Assembly: GCA_012932295.1 (NCBI GenBank)
Contig: JAAONU010000002.1
Location: 19,933,770 to 19,997,769, forward strand
DNA length: 64,000 nt
Source: Cyclina sinensis
Taxonomy: Eukaryota; Mollusca; Bivalvia; Venerida; Veneridae
Reading direction: 5' to 3'
Below, piece by piece: positions 46,546 through 58,029 of the stretch. The first letter of the stretch is position 1; every line of letters begins with the position of its first letter. The notes below the pieces were generated by a model. That model saw only the letters and a list, made by a program, of their open reading frames with translations, was not told the DNA's origin and searched no databases. The position numbers and the translations under genes were made by a program.

Positions 46546-46890
46546 CTTACAACAGTAACAAATCCACTTTTTTTAGAAAAAAGAGAAAAAACCATTCTAG
46601 AATTCACATTTATTGGTCTAATAGATAAACTAACTAAAAATAAACAAAATGTATTAAATTCCTAATAGCTGGATAAAGTGGTTATATATACCTCTACAGC
46701 TGTTCTGCTTGTTGCAGTCAAACTATTGTCATTTCTGCAGATATGTCATGCCGTAGTGGTACTTTACAGTGTCATCAACCAGGAACATAGAGCTTTAATT
46801 GGCACACTGTCACCTTTTACAGAGACCATGTGACTGCAAAAACCTGAAAAAAATAGATTAAATATAACAAAATGTGTATTAATTGCTTAA

Positions 46891-47953
46891 CCCTTACCCT
46901 GCTGGAGGCAATTTACTCTGTCTTTGCGACTAGTGCAGGTTTCGAGACATTTCGGCCCCATGACAAATCGGCCCCAATAAAGCTAAGACGTTTCGGCCCC
47001 AGACAAATCGGCACTTTACTAATTTGGCCCCAACGTAAAATGGTATTCATGATGTTTATATTCCATAAAAATGCTAATAATGCCTCTTTTTTGTCTTCTT
47101 TATAGCTTAGTATTTAAAACGGAATACATTTTGAATTAAAGGTTTATACGTATTTTTTCTATTTATACCAACAATTTGGAAAATATAAATTTTAATTTTA
47201 ATCAATATTTTGGAATTTTCACACTTGTCGCATACTGTTCAAAAGATGAAAATCGTCTTTAAGTATTTGATTGGATTAACGTATGTACGATAACTGGTAT
47301 ATACATTGTGTTAATTATTTTATCACACCTTATGATTGTACATTTGATAGTATTCGCTTGAGGTTGTACCAAATATACTTTAGAGCGGAATTAAAATATG
47401 TGAAAAATTAAAAGTTGAAAAGAAAAACAGAAACAACATTAATACAAAACTATTTTTTATGCATGACATTAAGTAAAACAATTTAAAGTATCTATAAATT
47501 GTTTGTTAAGTTGAAAGGCAATTATCCATTTTAATTACTTGATAAGTCCTTTGTTTAATAAGAATGTTAAACCTTCAAAAGATCGAATTATACATTGATT
47601 TTTGCAGTTTGACCACAATCAAATTAAATAAAAGATTAATTAATATAATTGATTACACATGTTGTTTCAATAACTTTTAATTGTATGTAATAATATAATA
47701 TGTTGTTATGAAATGGGGCTGATTTGTCTTGGGGCCGATTTTTGCACAAGTGCCGATATGGTTTGGAGCTGAAACATCTTGCTACCACTAGTGCAGACCA
47801 AAATCAGCGTGCACATCTGTGCAGTTTGATTATGGTCTGTACTATCTGCCGTTCAGTGAGTAAATTTTCAACCTGCACCCATACAAAAAAATTAATGAAT
47901 CTGTCCACATTGAAAGACGGACAAGTCCATTTTAGATATTTAGCATGGCAAGC
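46891..47953. mobile_element. TTAA-flanked MITE, interrupted
   Basis: TTAA is at 46887-46890 and 47954-47957; the termini CCCTTACCCTGCT and AGCATGGCAAG are decayed inverted repeats. Without the 848-bp insertion and its duplication the element is about 205 bp. Its core (AGTGCAGACCAAAATCAGC, GCACATCTGTGC) is related to the 23302 MITE. Confidence 0.75.
46939..47786. mobile_element. 848-bp AT-rich element with 10-bp target duplication
   Basis: ACTAGTGCAG occurs at 46929-46938 and 47787-47796. The ends carry several CGGCCCC/GGGGCCG words, and the outer 24 bp are imperfect inverted repeats. The 9-10-bp duplication suggests a Mutator-like element. No coding capacity. Confidence 0.7.
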
Positions 47954-48363
47954 TTAACATTTTACAGGAACTTATTGTCGACTTAAGTTTTAGAAAATTT
48001 GTTGTCATAATGATAGGACAATGCTTTTATCCCCGATAAAGGCTTTCTTCCTTTACAAGAACATTTGGAATTTTGGATGAAAATCAGATGGCTGAAGTTG
48101 ATGCAGAATATTAGATTTTTTTAAAATTCCAGTTTAGTTTAAACTTCTGTATATTATATTGATAGAGGAAGCAAGTGCTTCATGGGTTCAAACTAGTCCT
48201 TCATTGAAAGACTTCGCATTTTTTTTTTTACAATTTTACATTTTGTCAGAAAACGCAAAGTCTTTCTCTAACTGGTTAATTTCCTATAGCACAAATTTAC
48301 ACGCCTCTCGAGTCGATTTGAATTTAACAGTAAATCACGTCTAAAATGATATTTTTTACAAAA

Positions 48364-49845
48364 CAAGAGGGCCATGATGGCCCTGGATCGCTCACCTGAG
48401 TACTTTGGCTGTAGGTTTGCTGTTAAGCAGTATTTCATTTTTTAATTGAAAATATGTAAGTGCCTACAAACCAAATATGTAAAATTTCAGTCAATAAATA
48501 AAGGCTCTATGACAGAAAGTAGAAATATCTATTATAAGCTATGGTGACCTTGACCTTGACCCAGTGACCTCAAACCCTACGTATGGGTAGAGGTCCATGC
48601 AAGGAACCTCTATACTGAATATCAAAGATATTGGTCTATAAATGAAGGCTCTATGAGGTACAGTAGATAACTCTACTTTTAGCCTCAGTGACCTTTAACC
48701 TAATCCAATAATTTGAAAAATCTTGATAAAGCTTGCTTCATGCCAAATTTTAAAATTCTAGGTCTTGTGGTTTCAGACAAGAAGATTTTTAAAGATTTTC
48801 TTCTATATTGTTATTTAAAACTTGTGACCCCTCGGGCAGGGCCAATAGTGACCCCAGGGACATTTTTCTAACAAACTTGGTAGAGGTCCACTAGACAATG
48901 CTACACACCAAATATCTAAGCTCTATAACTTACGGTTTCTGACAAGAAGATTTTTTAAGATTTTCCTATATAACTCTATGTAAAACTAGTGGCCCCTGGG
49001 GCGGGGTCATTTTTGACCCAGAGGCCAGGATTTGAACAAACTTGGTAGAGGTCTACTAGACAATGCTACACACCAAATATCTAAGCTCTATAACTTACGG
49101 TTTCTGACAAGAAGATATTTTAAGATTTTCCTATATAACTCTATGTAAAACTAGTGGCCCCTGGGGCGGGGTCGTTTTTGACCCAGAGGCCAGGATTTGA
49201 ACAAACTTGGTAGAGGTCTACTAGACAATGCTACACACCAAATATCTAAGCTCTATAACTTACGGTTTCTGACAAGAAGATTTTTTAAGATTTTCCTATA
49301 TAACTCTATGTAAAACAAGTGACCCCCGGGGCGGGGCCATTTTTCACCCAGAGGCCATGATTTGAACAAACTTGGTAGAGGTCCACTAGACAATGCTACA
49401 TACCAAATATCTTAACTCTAGGCCTTGTGGTTTCTGACAAGAAGATTTTCAATTCTTCCCTATATAACTCTATGTAAAATCAACTGACCCCTGGGGTGGG
49501 GTCAGTTTTGTCCCCAGGGACATAATTTGAACAAACTTGGTAGAGGTCCACTAGATGATGCTTCATACCAAATATCAAAGCTCCAGGCCTTGTGGTTTCA
49601 GTGAAGAAGATTTTTAAAGATCCAACTTATAAAATCTATTTTTTAGCTCCAGTGAACCAGAAATGCAATGGACCAGAACCATTTGAACAATCTTGGTAGA
49701 GCTTCAAGCAAGGAACATCCTAGGCAAGTTTCATTAAATTTGCCCCATTGGTTTCAGAGGAGATGTTGTTTGAATGAAAAGTTGACGACGGACGGACAGA
49801 CAGACTGACGGACGGACGACGGACAAAGACCGATCAGAAAAGTCA
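48364..49845 (+). mobile_element. Family A element fused to the next copy
   Basis: The 5' hairpin ACAAGAGGGCCATGATGGCCCT and leader GGCTGTAGGTTTGCTGTTAAG open it; about seven 175-bp monomers follow. Its GGACGGAC tail ends GATCAGAAAAG without the terminal hairpin. Confidence 0.75.
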
Positions 49846-52143
49846 CATCGCTCACCTGAGTACTTTGGCTGTAGGTTTGCTGTTAAGCAGTATTTCATTT
49901 TTTAATTGGAAATATGTAAGTGCCTACAAACCAAATTTGTAAAATATCAGTCAATAAATAAAGGTTCTATGACAGAAAGTAGAAATATCTATTATAAGTT
50001 ATGGTGACCTTGACCTTGACCCAGTGACCTCAAACCCTACGTATGGGTAGAGGTCCATGCAAGGAACCTCTATACTGAATATCAAAGATATTGGTCTATA
50101 ACTGAAGGCTCTATGAGGTACAGTAGATAACTCTACTTTTAGCCTCAGTGACCTTTAACCTGATCTAATAATTTGAAAAAGCTTGGTAAAGCTTGCTTCG
50201 TGCAAAATTTTAAAATTCTAGGCTTTGTGGTTTCAGACAAGAAGATTTTTAAAGATTTTCTTCTATATTGTTATTTAAAACTTGTGACCCCTCGGGCGGG
50301 GCCAATAGTGACCCCAGGGACATTTTTCTAACAAACTTGGTAGAGGTCCACTAGACAATGCTGCTTACCAAATATCTTAACTCTAGGACTTGTGGTTTCT
50401 AACAAGAAGATTTTTCAAGTTTTTCCTATATAATTCTATGTAAAACATGTGACCCCTAGGGCAGGGCCTATTTTGACCAAGGGGCCATGATTTGAACAAA
50501 CTTGAGATAGGTCCATTAGATAATGCTGCACACCAAATATCTTTACTCTGGGCCTTGTTGTTTATGACAAGAAGATTTTTAAAGCTTTTCCTATATAACT
50601 CTATGTAAAACATGTGACCCCTGGGGCGGGGCCATTTTTGACCAAGGGGCCATGACTTGAACAAACTTGATAGAGGTCCTCTAGACAATGCTTCATACAA
50701 AATATCTTAACTCTAAGCCTTATGGTTTATTCTGTGAAGATTTTTAAAACCTTTTCCTATATAACTCTATGTAAACAACTGACGCCTAGGGCTGGGCCTA
50801 TTTTGACCCAGTGGCTATGATTTGAACAAACTTATTAGAGGTCCACTAGACAATGCTTCACACAAAATATCTAAGCTCTATGCCTTACAGTTTCTGACAA
50901 GAAGACTTTTAAAGTTTTTCCTATATAACTCTATGTAAAACAAGTGACCCCTGGGGCGGGGCCATTTTTGACCCAGAGGCCATGATTTGAACAAACTTGG
51001 TAGAGGTCCACTAGACAATGCTACACACAAAATATCTAAGCTCTATAACTTACAGCTTCTGACAAGAAGATTTTTTAAGATTTTCCTATATAACTCTATG
51101 TAAAACAAGTGACCCCTGGGGCAGGGCTTTTTTTGACCAAGAGGCCATGATTTGAACAAACTTGGTAGAGGTCCATTAGACAATGCTACACACCAAATAT
51201 CTAAGCTCTATGCCTTACAGTTTCTGATAAGAAGATTTTTAAAGTTTTTCCTATATAACTCTATGTAAAACAAGTGACCCCTGGGGCGGGGCCATTTTTG
51301 ACCCAGAGGCCATGATTTGAACAAACTTGGTAGAGGTCCACTAGACAATGCTACACACCAAATATCTAAGCCCTATGCCTTACAGTTTCTGACAAGAAGA
51401 TTTTTTTAGATTTTCCTATATAACTCTATGTAAAACTAGTGGCCCCTGGGGCGGGGCCATTTTTGACCCAGAAGCTTTGATTTGAACAAACTTGGTAGAG
51501 GTCCACTAGACAATGCTACACACCAAATATCTAAGCTCTATGTCTTACGGTTTCTGATAAGAAGATTTTTTAAGATTTTCCTATATAACTCTATGTAAAA
51601 CAAGTGACCCCCGGGGCGGGGCCATTTTTGACCCAGAGGCCATGATTTGAACAAACTTGGTAGAGGTTCACTAGACAATGCTACATACCAAATATCTTAA
51701 CTCTAGGCCTTCTTGTTTCTGACAAGAAGATTTTCAAGTTTTCCCTATATAACTCTATGTAAAATCAACTGACCCCTGGGGTGGGGTCAGTAATGACCCC
51801 AGGGACATAATTTGAACAAACTTGGTAGAGGTCCACTAGATGATGCTTCATACCAAATATCAAAGCTCCAGGCCTTGTGGTTTCGGAGAAGAAGATTTTT
51901 AAAGATCCAACTTATAAAATCTATTTTTAGCTCCAGTGAACCAGAAATGCAATGGACCAGAACCATTTGAACAATCTTGGTAGAGCTTCATGCAAGGAAC
52001 ATCCCAGGCAAGTTTCACTAAATTTGCCCTATTGGTTTCAGAGGAGATGTCGTTTGAATGAAAAGTTGACGACGGACGGACGACGGACAAAGACCGATCA
52101 GAAAAGCTCACCCTGAGCACTTTGTGCTCAGGTGAGCTAAAAA
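49846..52143 (+). mobile_element. Family A element missing its 5' hairpin
   Basis: It opens directly at TCGCTCACCTGAG, repeats the leader of 48389 onward at high identity, has about eleven core monomers and ends in the complete 3' hairpin TGAGCAC/GTGCTCA (52108-52139). Confidence 0.75.
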
Positions 52144-52220
52144 CGGAAGCATTTGTTCTCAATAACTGTATAAATATGCAAAAATTACTCTCAATAAGTA
52201 GGCATTTATCCATTTATTTA

Positions 52221-52265
52221 AACAAGAACATGAAATCCATTTCGTGTTAACCCCGCATATTGGAA
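52221..52265 (+). mobile_element. Family D 5' end only
   Basis: AACAAG is followed by the 10-bp hairpin AACATGAAAT/ATTTCGTGTT (one G-T pair) and the box AACCCCGCATATTGG. No matching 3' hairpin lies in the window. Confidence 0.55.
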
Positions 52266-52450
52266 ATTCCAAGTTACGTCACTCCATAACACATATTAAG
52301 AAATTAGTCTGAACGTAATAATTTTTCATTAGTGATCTATGCACTGATAGAAGCATGCATTAAAAATTTTGTCTAAAGAATTCGGTTATTATAACCACCA
52401 CTCTACACAAACTCCTCGCACCAGCTACGTCACGCTTTGCTACTTTGACC

Positions 52451-52544
52451 ACTGCCACCACTATAACCCCACGTGACGATAGGTTATCATGTGAGCAAAC
52501 ACTGCCACCACTATAACCCCACGTGACGATAGGTTATCATGTGA
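52451..52544 (+). promoter_or_regulatory. Tandem 50-bp duplication with CACGTGAC boxes
   Basis: A 44-bp identical core occurs at 52451-52494 and 52501-52544. Each copy has CACGTGAC (52470, 52520) and TCATGTGA. Position about 1 kb before the ORF1 below suggests a retrotransposon 5' promoter (inference). Confidence 0.5.
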
Positions 52545-52606
52545 AAAAACAAAAGGCGAGCTTGGTGAAAAGAAAAAGGAACATTGTGTGGCACTGTGCG
52601 ATTTAA

Positions 52607-52888
52607 CAGAAATCTAAAACAGGATTTATTGGACTTTTGTGTGAAAATCTGTGTGGATATTTTGGGACTTTGTTTCCTAGCTTTGGACATAAACAACAAC
52701 AACTACTTCCAGCGCAAACAGTAAATATTAAACCTCCAGACAGCAAAGAAGATCTAGATTCCTTCACAGAAATTGTCACTATTACCTCACAGAAAATTGT
52801 CATTCTTGCCATCTTTTTTAAAATTTCTTATACATTTTTGATATATTTAATAAAGATTTCAAAATATTTTGATATATTATATATTTAG
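52607..52888 (+). other. ATG-less open frame, uncertain
   Basis: The frame is open from 52607 to a TAG at 52887, immediately followed by AATAAA. The peptide has a polar middle (KPPDSKEDLDSF) and a hydrophobic end. It might be leader sequence of the ORF1 element or a chance frame. Confidence 0.2.
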
Positions 52889-53283
52889 TAATAAAATACC
52901 ATTTTGGATTCAAGGCACATTAGCCGAACCGGTTTTGGGTTGTTTACCTGTAGGTTATTATAGGTATAAACTCCCTTCTAACCTCCTTATTTGATAACAC
53001 TTCCATATTATTCCAAATAATTGTTTACTTGACGGCTTAACGGCTGGTCTAGTGTACTAGAAAAGTGGCATAGATTATTTTAGAATTAATATACAAAAGA
53101 TTAGTAATATATTCAGAAGACAACATTGAAAGTTACAGAAAGTTACAGAAAACCACTGACTGTTGTTACCACTCTATATTAATTTTGACCTTCAACTATA
53201 AATTTTCATTTAAGAATTAGTGTCTCTGTTCTTTAACTATTCAAGAGTATACCTATTACTAAGTGAGAAATATGCAAGCAAGG

Positions 53284-53348
53284 CTAAAGTTTAGTAAAGC
53301 CCGGGAGCCACCACCTGGACTTGAGCCAGGTGGTGGGTCAAACTTTAG
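53284..53348 (+). other. Strong two-part RNA hairpin before ORF1
   Basis: The outer stem is CTAAAGTTT (53284-53292) with AAACTTTAG (53340-53348). The inner stem is CCACCACCTGG (53308-53318) with CCAGGTGGTGG (53326-53336) around a 7-nt loop. It ends 46 bp before the ORF1 ATG. Confidence 0.75.
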
Positions 53349-53394
53349 ATAGAAAGTTCAGCCATAGAGTGGCTAAAAATACTGACAAAAATCT

Positions 53395-54654
53395 ATGTCT
53401 TCTCAAGGGTAAACATTTACCATTGAATACATCTACCTCTTTAAGAGGAATTTCCAGAGAGATAGGGAAAACTTCCCTAATATAAACAAAATTACACCGC
53501 TGGCAAATGGAACCTTTTTATTGGAATTCGTTTCGTCTGAGGCTCTTGTCAAAGCCTTAAATGTTTTTAAGCCTACAGTTGGGGGTCTGGAAGTGGTGAC
53601 GGTTTTACCGGCATCAATCCAGACCTATGATGTAGTTATACATGGAGTGTTGGTACAGGAGGACTTAGAGCAATTTAAAGCCTGTCTGGATTACAACAGT
53701 AGAAATGGTGCTGTTCTGGTGGATCTAGAGAGGCTACCAAATAAATTCAAAACAATGAGTATGGCGGATAAACTGACATTTAGTGGGGCATGCCCCCTGA
53801 GTGTCAGCATCGCGAGGACTAGCATGTGTTTCCAGATGGAAACATACGTTCAGCCCCCGCTACGTTGTTTTCGTTGTCAAGGGAACGGACACATCTCCCG
53901 CAGATGTACTAAGGGCACCACATGTGGGAGATGCGCTGGTGATCATCATTTCAAAACTTGTAAGTCCAATTTTATACAATGTACTAACTGCGGACAGGAC
54001 CACAAAGCTATGTTAAGGGGTTGTCCCGCATACCTTCATGCAACCTGTGTGCAAGAAATTTGTAATAGGGAGAGGGTCCCTTGGCATAGGTCAAAACTAA
54101 AAAGGTCAAACCTTGCAAGAAAGAACACAGGTACTGGAGAAGGAAAGTTCATCCAGCACGGAGGTCGAACAACAAGAAGAGAACATAGCAATTCATGATT
54201 CTCTTAAAACAAGTGAAACTTCACATGAAGATAATAAAAAAGTAAAATTACCCAAAGTAAATTCAGAAAATTTAGAGATGGTAGATAATACTTGTCCTAA
54301 GGGTCATAACTCTGACAAAAAGGCCTCAACACCAATTAAAGTGGACCCTCATATCCCCATGGGTACAAACGTGAGTGACATCTCAGACACTGATGACTCA
54401 AGTCAGTCAGCAGTGACTGATGATGGCACTTGTGATGTTACCGATGAGGATTCTATCATCTCGGTTCATAATTCTTTCTGCTGGGACAACTCCGGTGAGC
54501 AATTCATTGAAGAACCTATAACGAAAACAAACTCAACTACGGAAATAGATAATTTAAGTAAGCCTAATGTCAATAGGTCCAAAAAATTAGATTTTTTAAA
54601 CTTAGATAAATCCTCTCAAACTAGTCCTGTCCGCCAATCAAAATCTTCTCCAGA
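53395..54654 (+). pseudogene. Non-LTR retrotransposon ORF1 with three zinc knuckles, broken
   Basis: A nucleic-acid-binding ORF1 of the jockey/I-like type. The ATG at 53395 is followed by an in-frame TAA at codon 6 (53410-53412); the frame then stays open to 54196. Zinc knuckles near 53870-54030 read CFRCQGNGHISRRC (C-X2-C-X4-H-X4-C), CGRCAGDHHFKTC and CTNCGQDHKAMLRGC followed by P-Y, the usual order. A frameshift between 54100 and 54196 moves reading to a second frame (open 54101-54691) that encodes an acidic, serine-rich tail. A family A element at 54655 cuts it off. No reverse transcriptase frame follows. It was thus broken three ways. Confidence 0.85.
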
Positions 54655-55167
54655 ACAAGAGGGCCACGATGCGCCTAAATCGCTCACCTGAGTCTCATTG
54701 CTCATGTCACAAATATCGTTATTGGTTTTTATAGGTGGAAGTTTGAAAAGCTTTGCAATAACTTTGAACACTCTGGGTGTAATGGTACTCAATTTTTTTA
54801 AGCAGGAATAGTTTTACTCTACAGGTCCCAGTGACTTTGATCTTTGACCTACAGATCCCAAATACAATAGGGTTCTTCTAATATAATTACTCTATAAAGT
54901 TTGAAGGTTCTGGGTGTAATGATACTCCAGTTACTGAGAAGAAATAATTTTCACTCTACAGCTCCCTGTGACCTTGACTTTTGACCTACTGACCCCAAAA
55001 ATGATTGGGTTCTTTTACTGAGTAAAGAAAATCATCCTATGAAGTTTGAAGGCTCTGGGTAAAATGGTACTCCAGTTACTGAGCAGAAACAGTTTTCACT
55101 CTACAGGTCACTGTGAACTTAACCTTTGACCTATGGACCCTAAAAACAATATGGTTCTTCTAATACA

Positions 55168-56184
55168 ACAAGTAATTTGTGAGCTAATGCTCACTAGTGA
55201 TACCCCCGCTATCAGAAATTTGACTTTCATAATGTAATTTGCATTTGTCATATGTATAAAGAGTGTCAAATTTTTCCGAGCATTTACCTGAATTTAATAC
55301 AACTTCATCCAAGGCACAGCTAGATGGATATGAAAATGGTCAGAATAATGAACAGGTATTACATCTGTGATTTCTGATTCATCGAAGTCTTTATTCACAA
55401 AAACATGATCAAGTGAACCTCCTTTCCTGTGTGTTGGTAACTTCTAAGTATTCGGTAAACAAGAAGTAGATGAGCAAGGAGCATAAAATCGCTTTATACC
55501 ATATGAGAATATAGGATAAAGCAATATGCAAAATATCAGGCTGCTGCATCTGATAGTTGCTGAGAAAACTGTGACGGAAATTGTGAATGTATGTCAACTA
55601 TGTGTAAAAACCTAAGTATTCGGTAAACAGGAAGTAGATGAGCAAGGAGCATAAAATCGCCTTACACCATATGGGACTATAGGATAAAGCAATATGCAAA
55701 ATATCAGGCATGCTGCATCTTATAGTTGCTGAGAAAACTGTGACGGAAATTGTGAATGTATGTCAACTATGTGTAAAAATCTAAGTATTCGGTAAACAGG
55801 AAGTAGATGAGCAAGGAGCATAAAATCGCTTTACACCATATGGGACTATAGGATAAAGCAATATGCAAAATATCAGGCGGCTGCATGCTCTAGTTGCTTA
55901 GAAAACTGCGCCGGCAAATAAAGATGTCGTTTGGTTGATGTAATGCACCTATATAGTGTAAAAATCTAAGTATTCGGTAAACAGGAAGTAGATGAGCAAG
56001 GAGCATAAAATCGCTTTACACCATATGGGACTATAGGATAAAGCAATATGTGAAATATCAGGCTTCTGCATGTTATAGCTGCTGAGAAAACTGCAACAGA
56101 AATTTGTTACGGACGGACAGACGGACGGACACACGGACAAGGGTAAAACAGTATACCCCCCACTTCTTCGAAGCGGGGTTATAA
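55168..56184 (+). mobile_element. Family B element with complete ends
   Basis: ACAAGTAATTT is followed by hairpin GTGAGC-TAAT-GCTCAC (55179-55194) and the box GATACCCCCGC (55199-55209). The core is four units of about 175 bp (CTAAGTATTCGGTAAACAGG). GGACGGACAGACGGACGG precedes the 3' hairpin at 56152-56183 whose right arm GCGGGGTTAT is nearly complementary to the 5' box. The host site, intact at 63840, reads CTAATACAATAATCC. Confidence 0.8.
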
Positions 56185-58029
56185 TAATCCTATAAAGTTT
56201 GAAGGCTCTGGGTGTAATGGTACTACAGCTACTCTGCAGAAATATCTGAAAAACTCTGAAAAACTCTACAGGTCCCTGTAACCCTGACCTTTGACATACT
56301 AGCCCAAAAAACAATATGGTTCTTCTATTTTGTAAAAATAATCATCCTATGAAGTTTGGAGGCTCTGGGTGAAATGGTAATCCTGTTATGGAGTGGAAAC
56401 GGTTTTCACTCTAGAGGTCCCTCTAACCTTGACCTTTGACTTACTGACCCAAAACACAAGAGGGTTTTTTTTTTTACTCAATAAGGGCAATAACCCTGTG
56501 AAGTTTGAAGGCTTTGGGTCAACTGGTACTCAAGTTATTGAAAGGAAACGAAGTGTGAAAGACAGACAGACAAACAGACACCCATGGACAAGGCAAAAAC
56601 AATATGTCTCCATCAGAAGGGTGGGGTTGTGGGGAGACATAACAACAAACAATTGAAGGTTTAGCCCTTGGTGTTTCAGAGCAGCAGATTTTTAAAGTTT
56701 TCCCTATATAAATCATTGTGTAAAATTGAATAACCCCAGGGTAGGGCAAGTTTTGACCCCAGAGTCATGATTTGAACAAACTTGGTAGAGGTCCACTTGA
56801 CAATGCTGCACACCAAATATCTAAACTCTAGGCCTTGTGGTTTCTGACAAGAAGATTTTTAAAAATCTATTAAAAACATGTCACCCCTGGGGTGGGGCCA
56901 TTTTTGACCCAGGGGCTATGATTTGAACAAAATTGGTAGAGGTCTAGTAAACAATGCTGTACACCAAATATCTTAACTCTAGGCCTTGTGGTATCTGAAA
57001 AGAAGAGTTTAAAAGTTTTTCCTATATAACTCTATGTTAAAACATGTGACCCCTGGGGGCCATTTTTGACCCAGGGGCCATGATTTGAACAAACTTGGTA
57101 GAGGTCCTCTTGACAATGCTACAAACAAAATATCTAAGCTCTAATGCTTTTGGTTTGTGATGTGAAGACTTTTTAAACTTTTCCTATATAACTCAATGTA
57201 AACAAGTGACCCCCGGGGCATGGCCTATTTTGACCCAGTGGCTATGATTTAAACAAACTTAGTAGAGGTCCACTGGACAATGCGACACACCAAATATCTA
57301 AACTCTAGGCCTTGTGGTTTCTGACAAGAAGATTTTTTAAAGTTTCTCCTATATAACTTTATGAAAAACATGTGACCCCTGGGGCGGGGCCATTTTTGAC
57401 CCAGGAGCCATGATTTGAACCATCTTGGTAGAGGTCCTCTTGACAATGCTACATACAAAATATGTAAGCCCTATGCCTTTTGGTTTCTGATTTGAAGACT
57501 TTTTAAACTTTTTCCTACATGTATATAACTCTATGTAAACAAGTGACCCCCGGGGCAGGGCCTATTTTGACCCAGTGGCTATGATTTGAACAAATTTAGT
57601 AGAGGTCTACTGGACAATGCTACATACCAAATATCTAAACTCCAGGCCTTGCGGTTTCTGACAAGAAGATTTTTAAAAGTTTTTCCTAAATAACTCTATG
57701 TAAACCATGTGACCCCTTGGGCGGAGCCATTTTTGTACCAAGGGCCATGATTTGAACAAACTTGGTAGAGGTCTTCTTGGCAATGCTACAAACAAAATAT
57801 CTAAGCTCTATGCCTTTTTGTTTCTGATTTGAAGACTTTTTGAAGTTTTCCTATATAACTCTATGTAAAACATGTGACCCCTGGGACGGGGCCATTTTTG
57901 ACCCAGTGGCTATGATTTGAACAAACTTAGTAGAGGTCCACTGGACAATGATACACCAAATATCTAAACTCTAGGCCTTGGTTTCTGATAAGAAGATTTT
58001 TTAAAGTTTTTACTTTATAACTCTATGTA

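Noticed and set aside
46700..46850. Minus-strand exon starting CACATGG after TTTTTTTCAG
   Set aside because: The frame closes after about 22 codons and neither donor nor motif supports it.
50383..50700. 105-codon minus-strand protein with repeated LGQKWPRPRGHMF
   Set aside because: It is the translation of about 175-bp family A monomers (a multiple of three near 174 keeps the frame open).
54113..54691. Separate 192-codon gene
   Set aside because: It opens just as the zinc-knuckle frame closes, has no ATG and its composition fits the acidic tail of the same ORF1; its last residues are inside a family A insertion.
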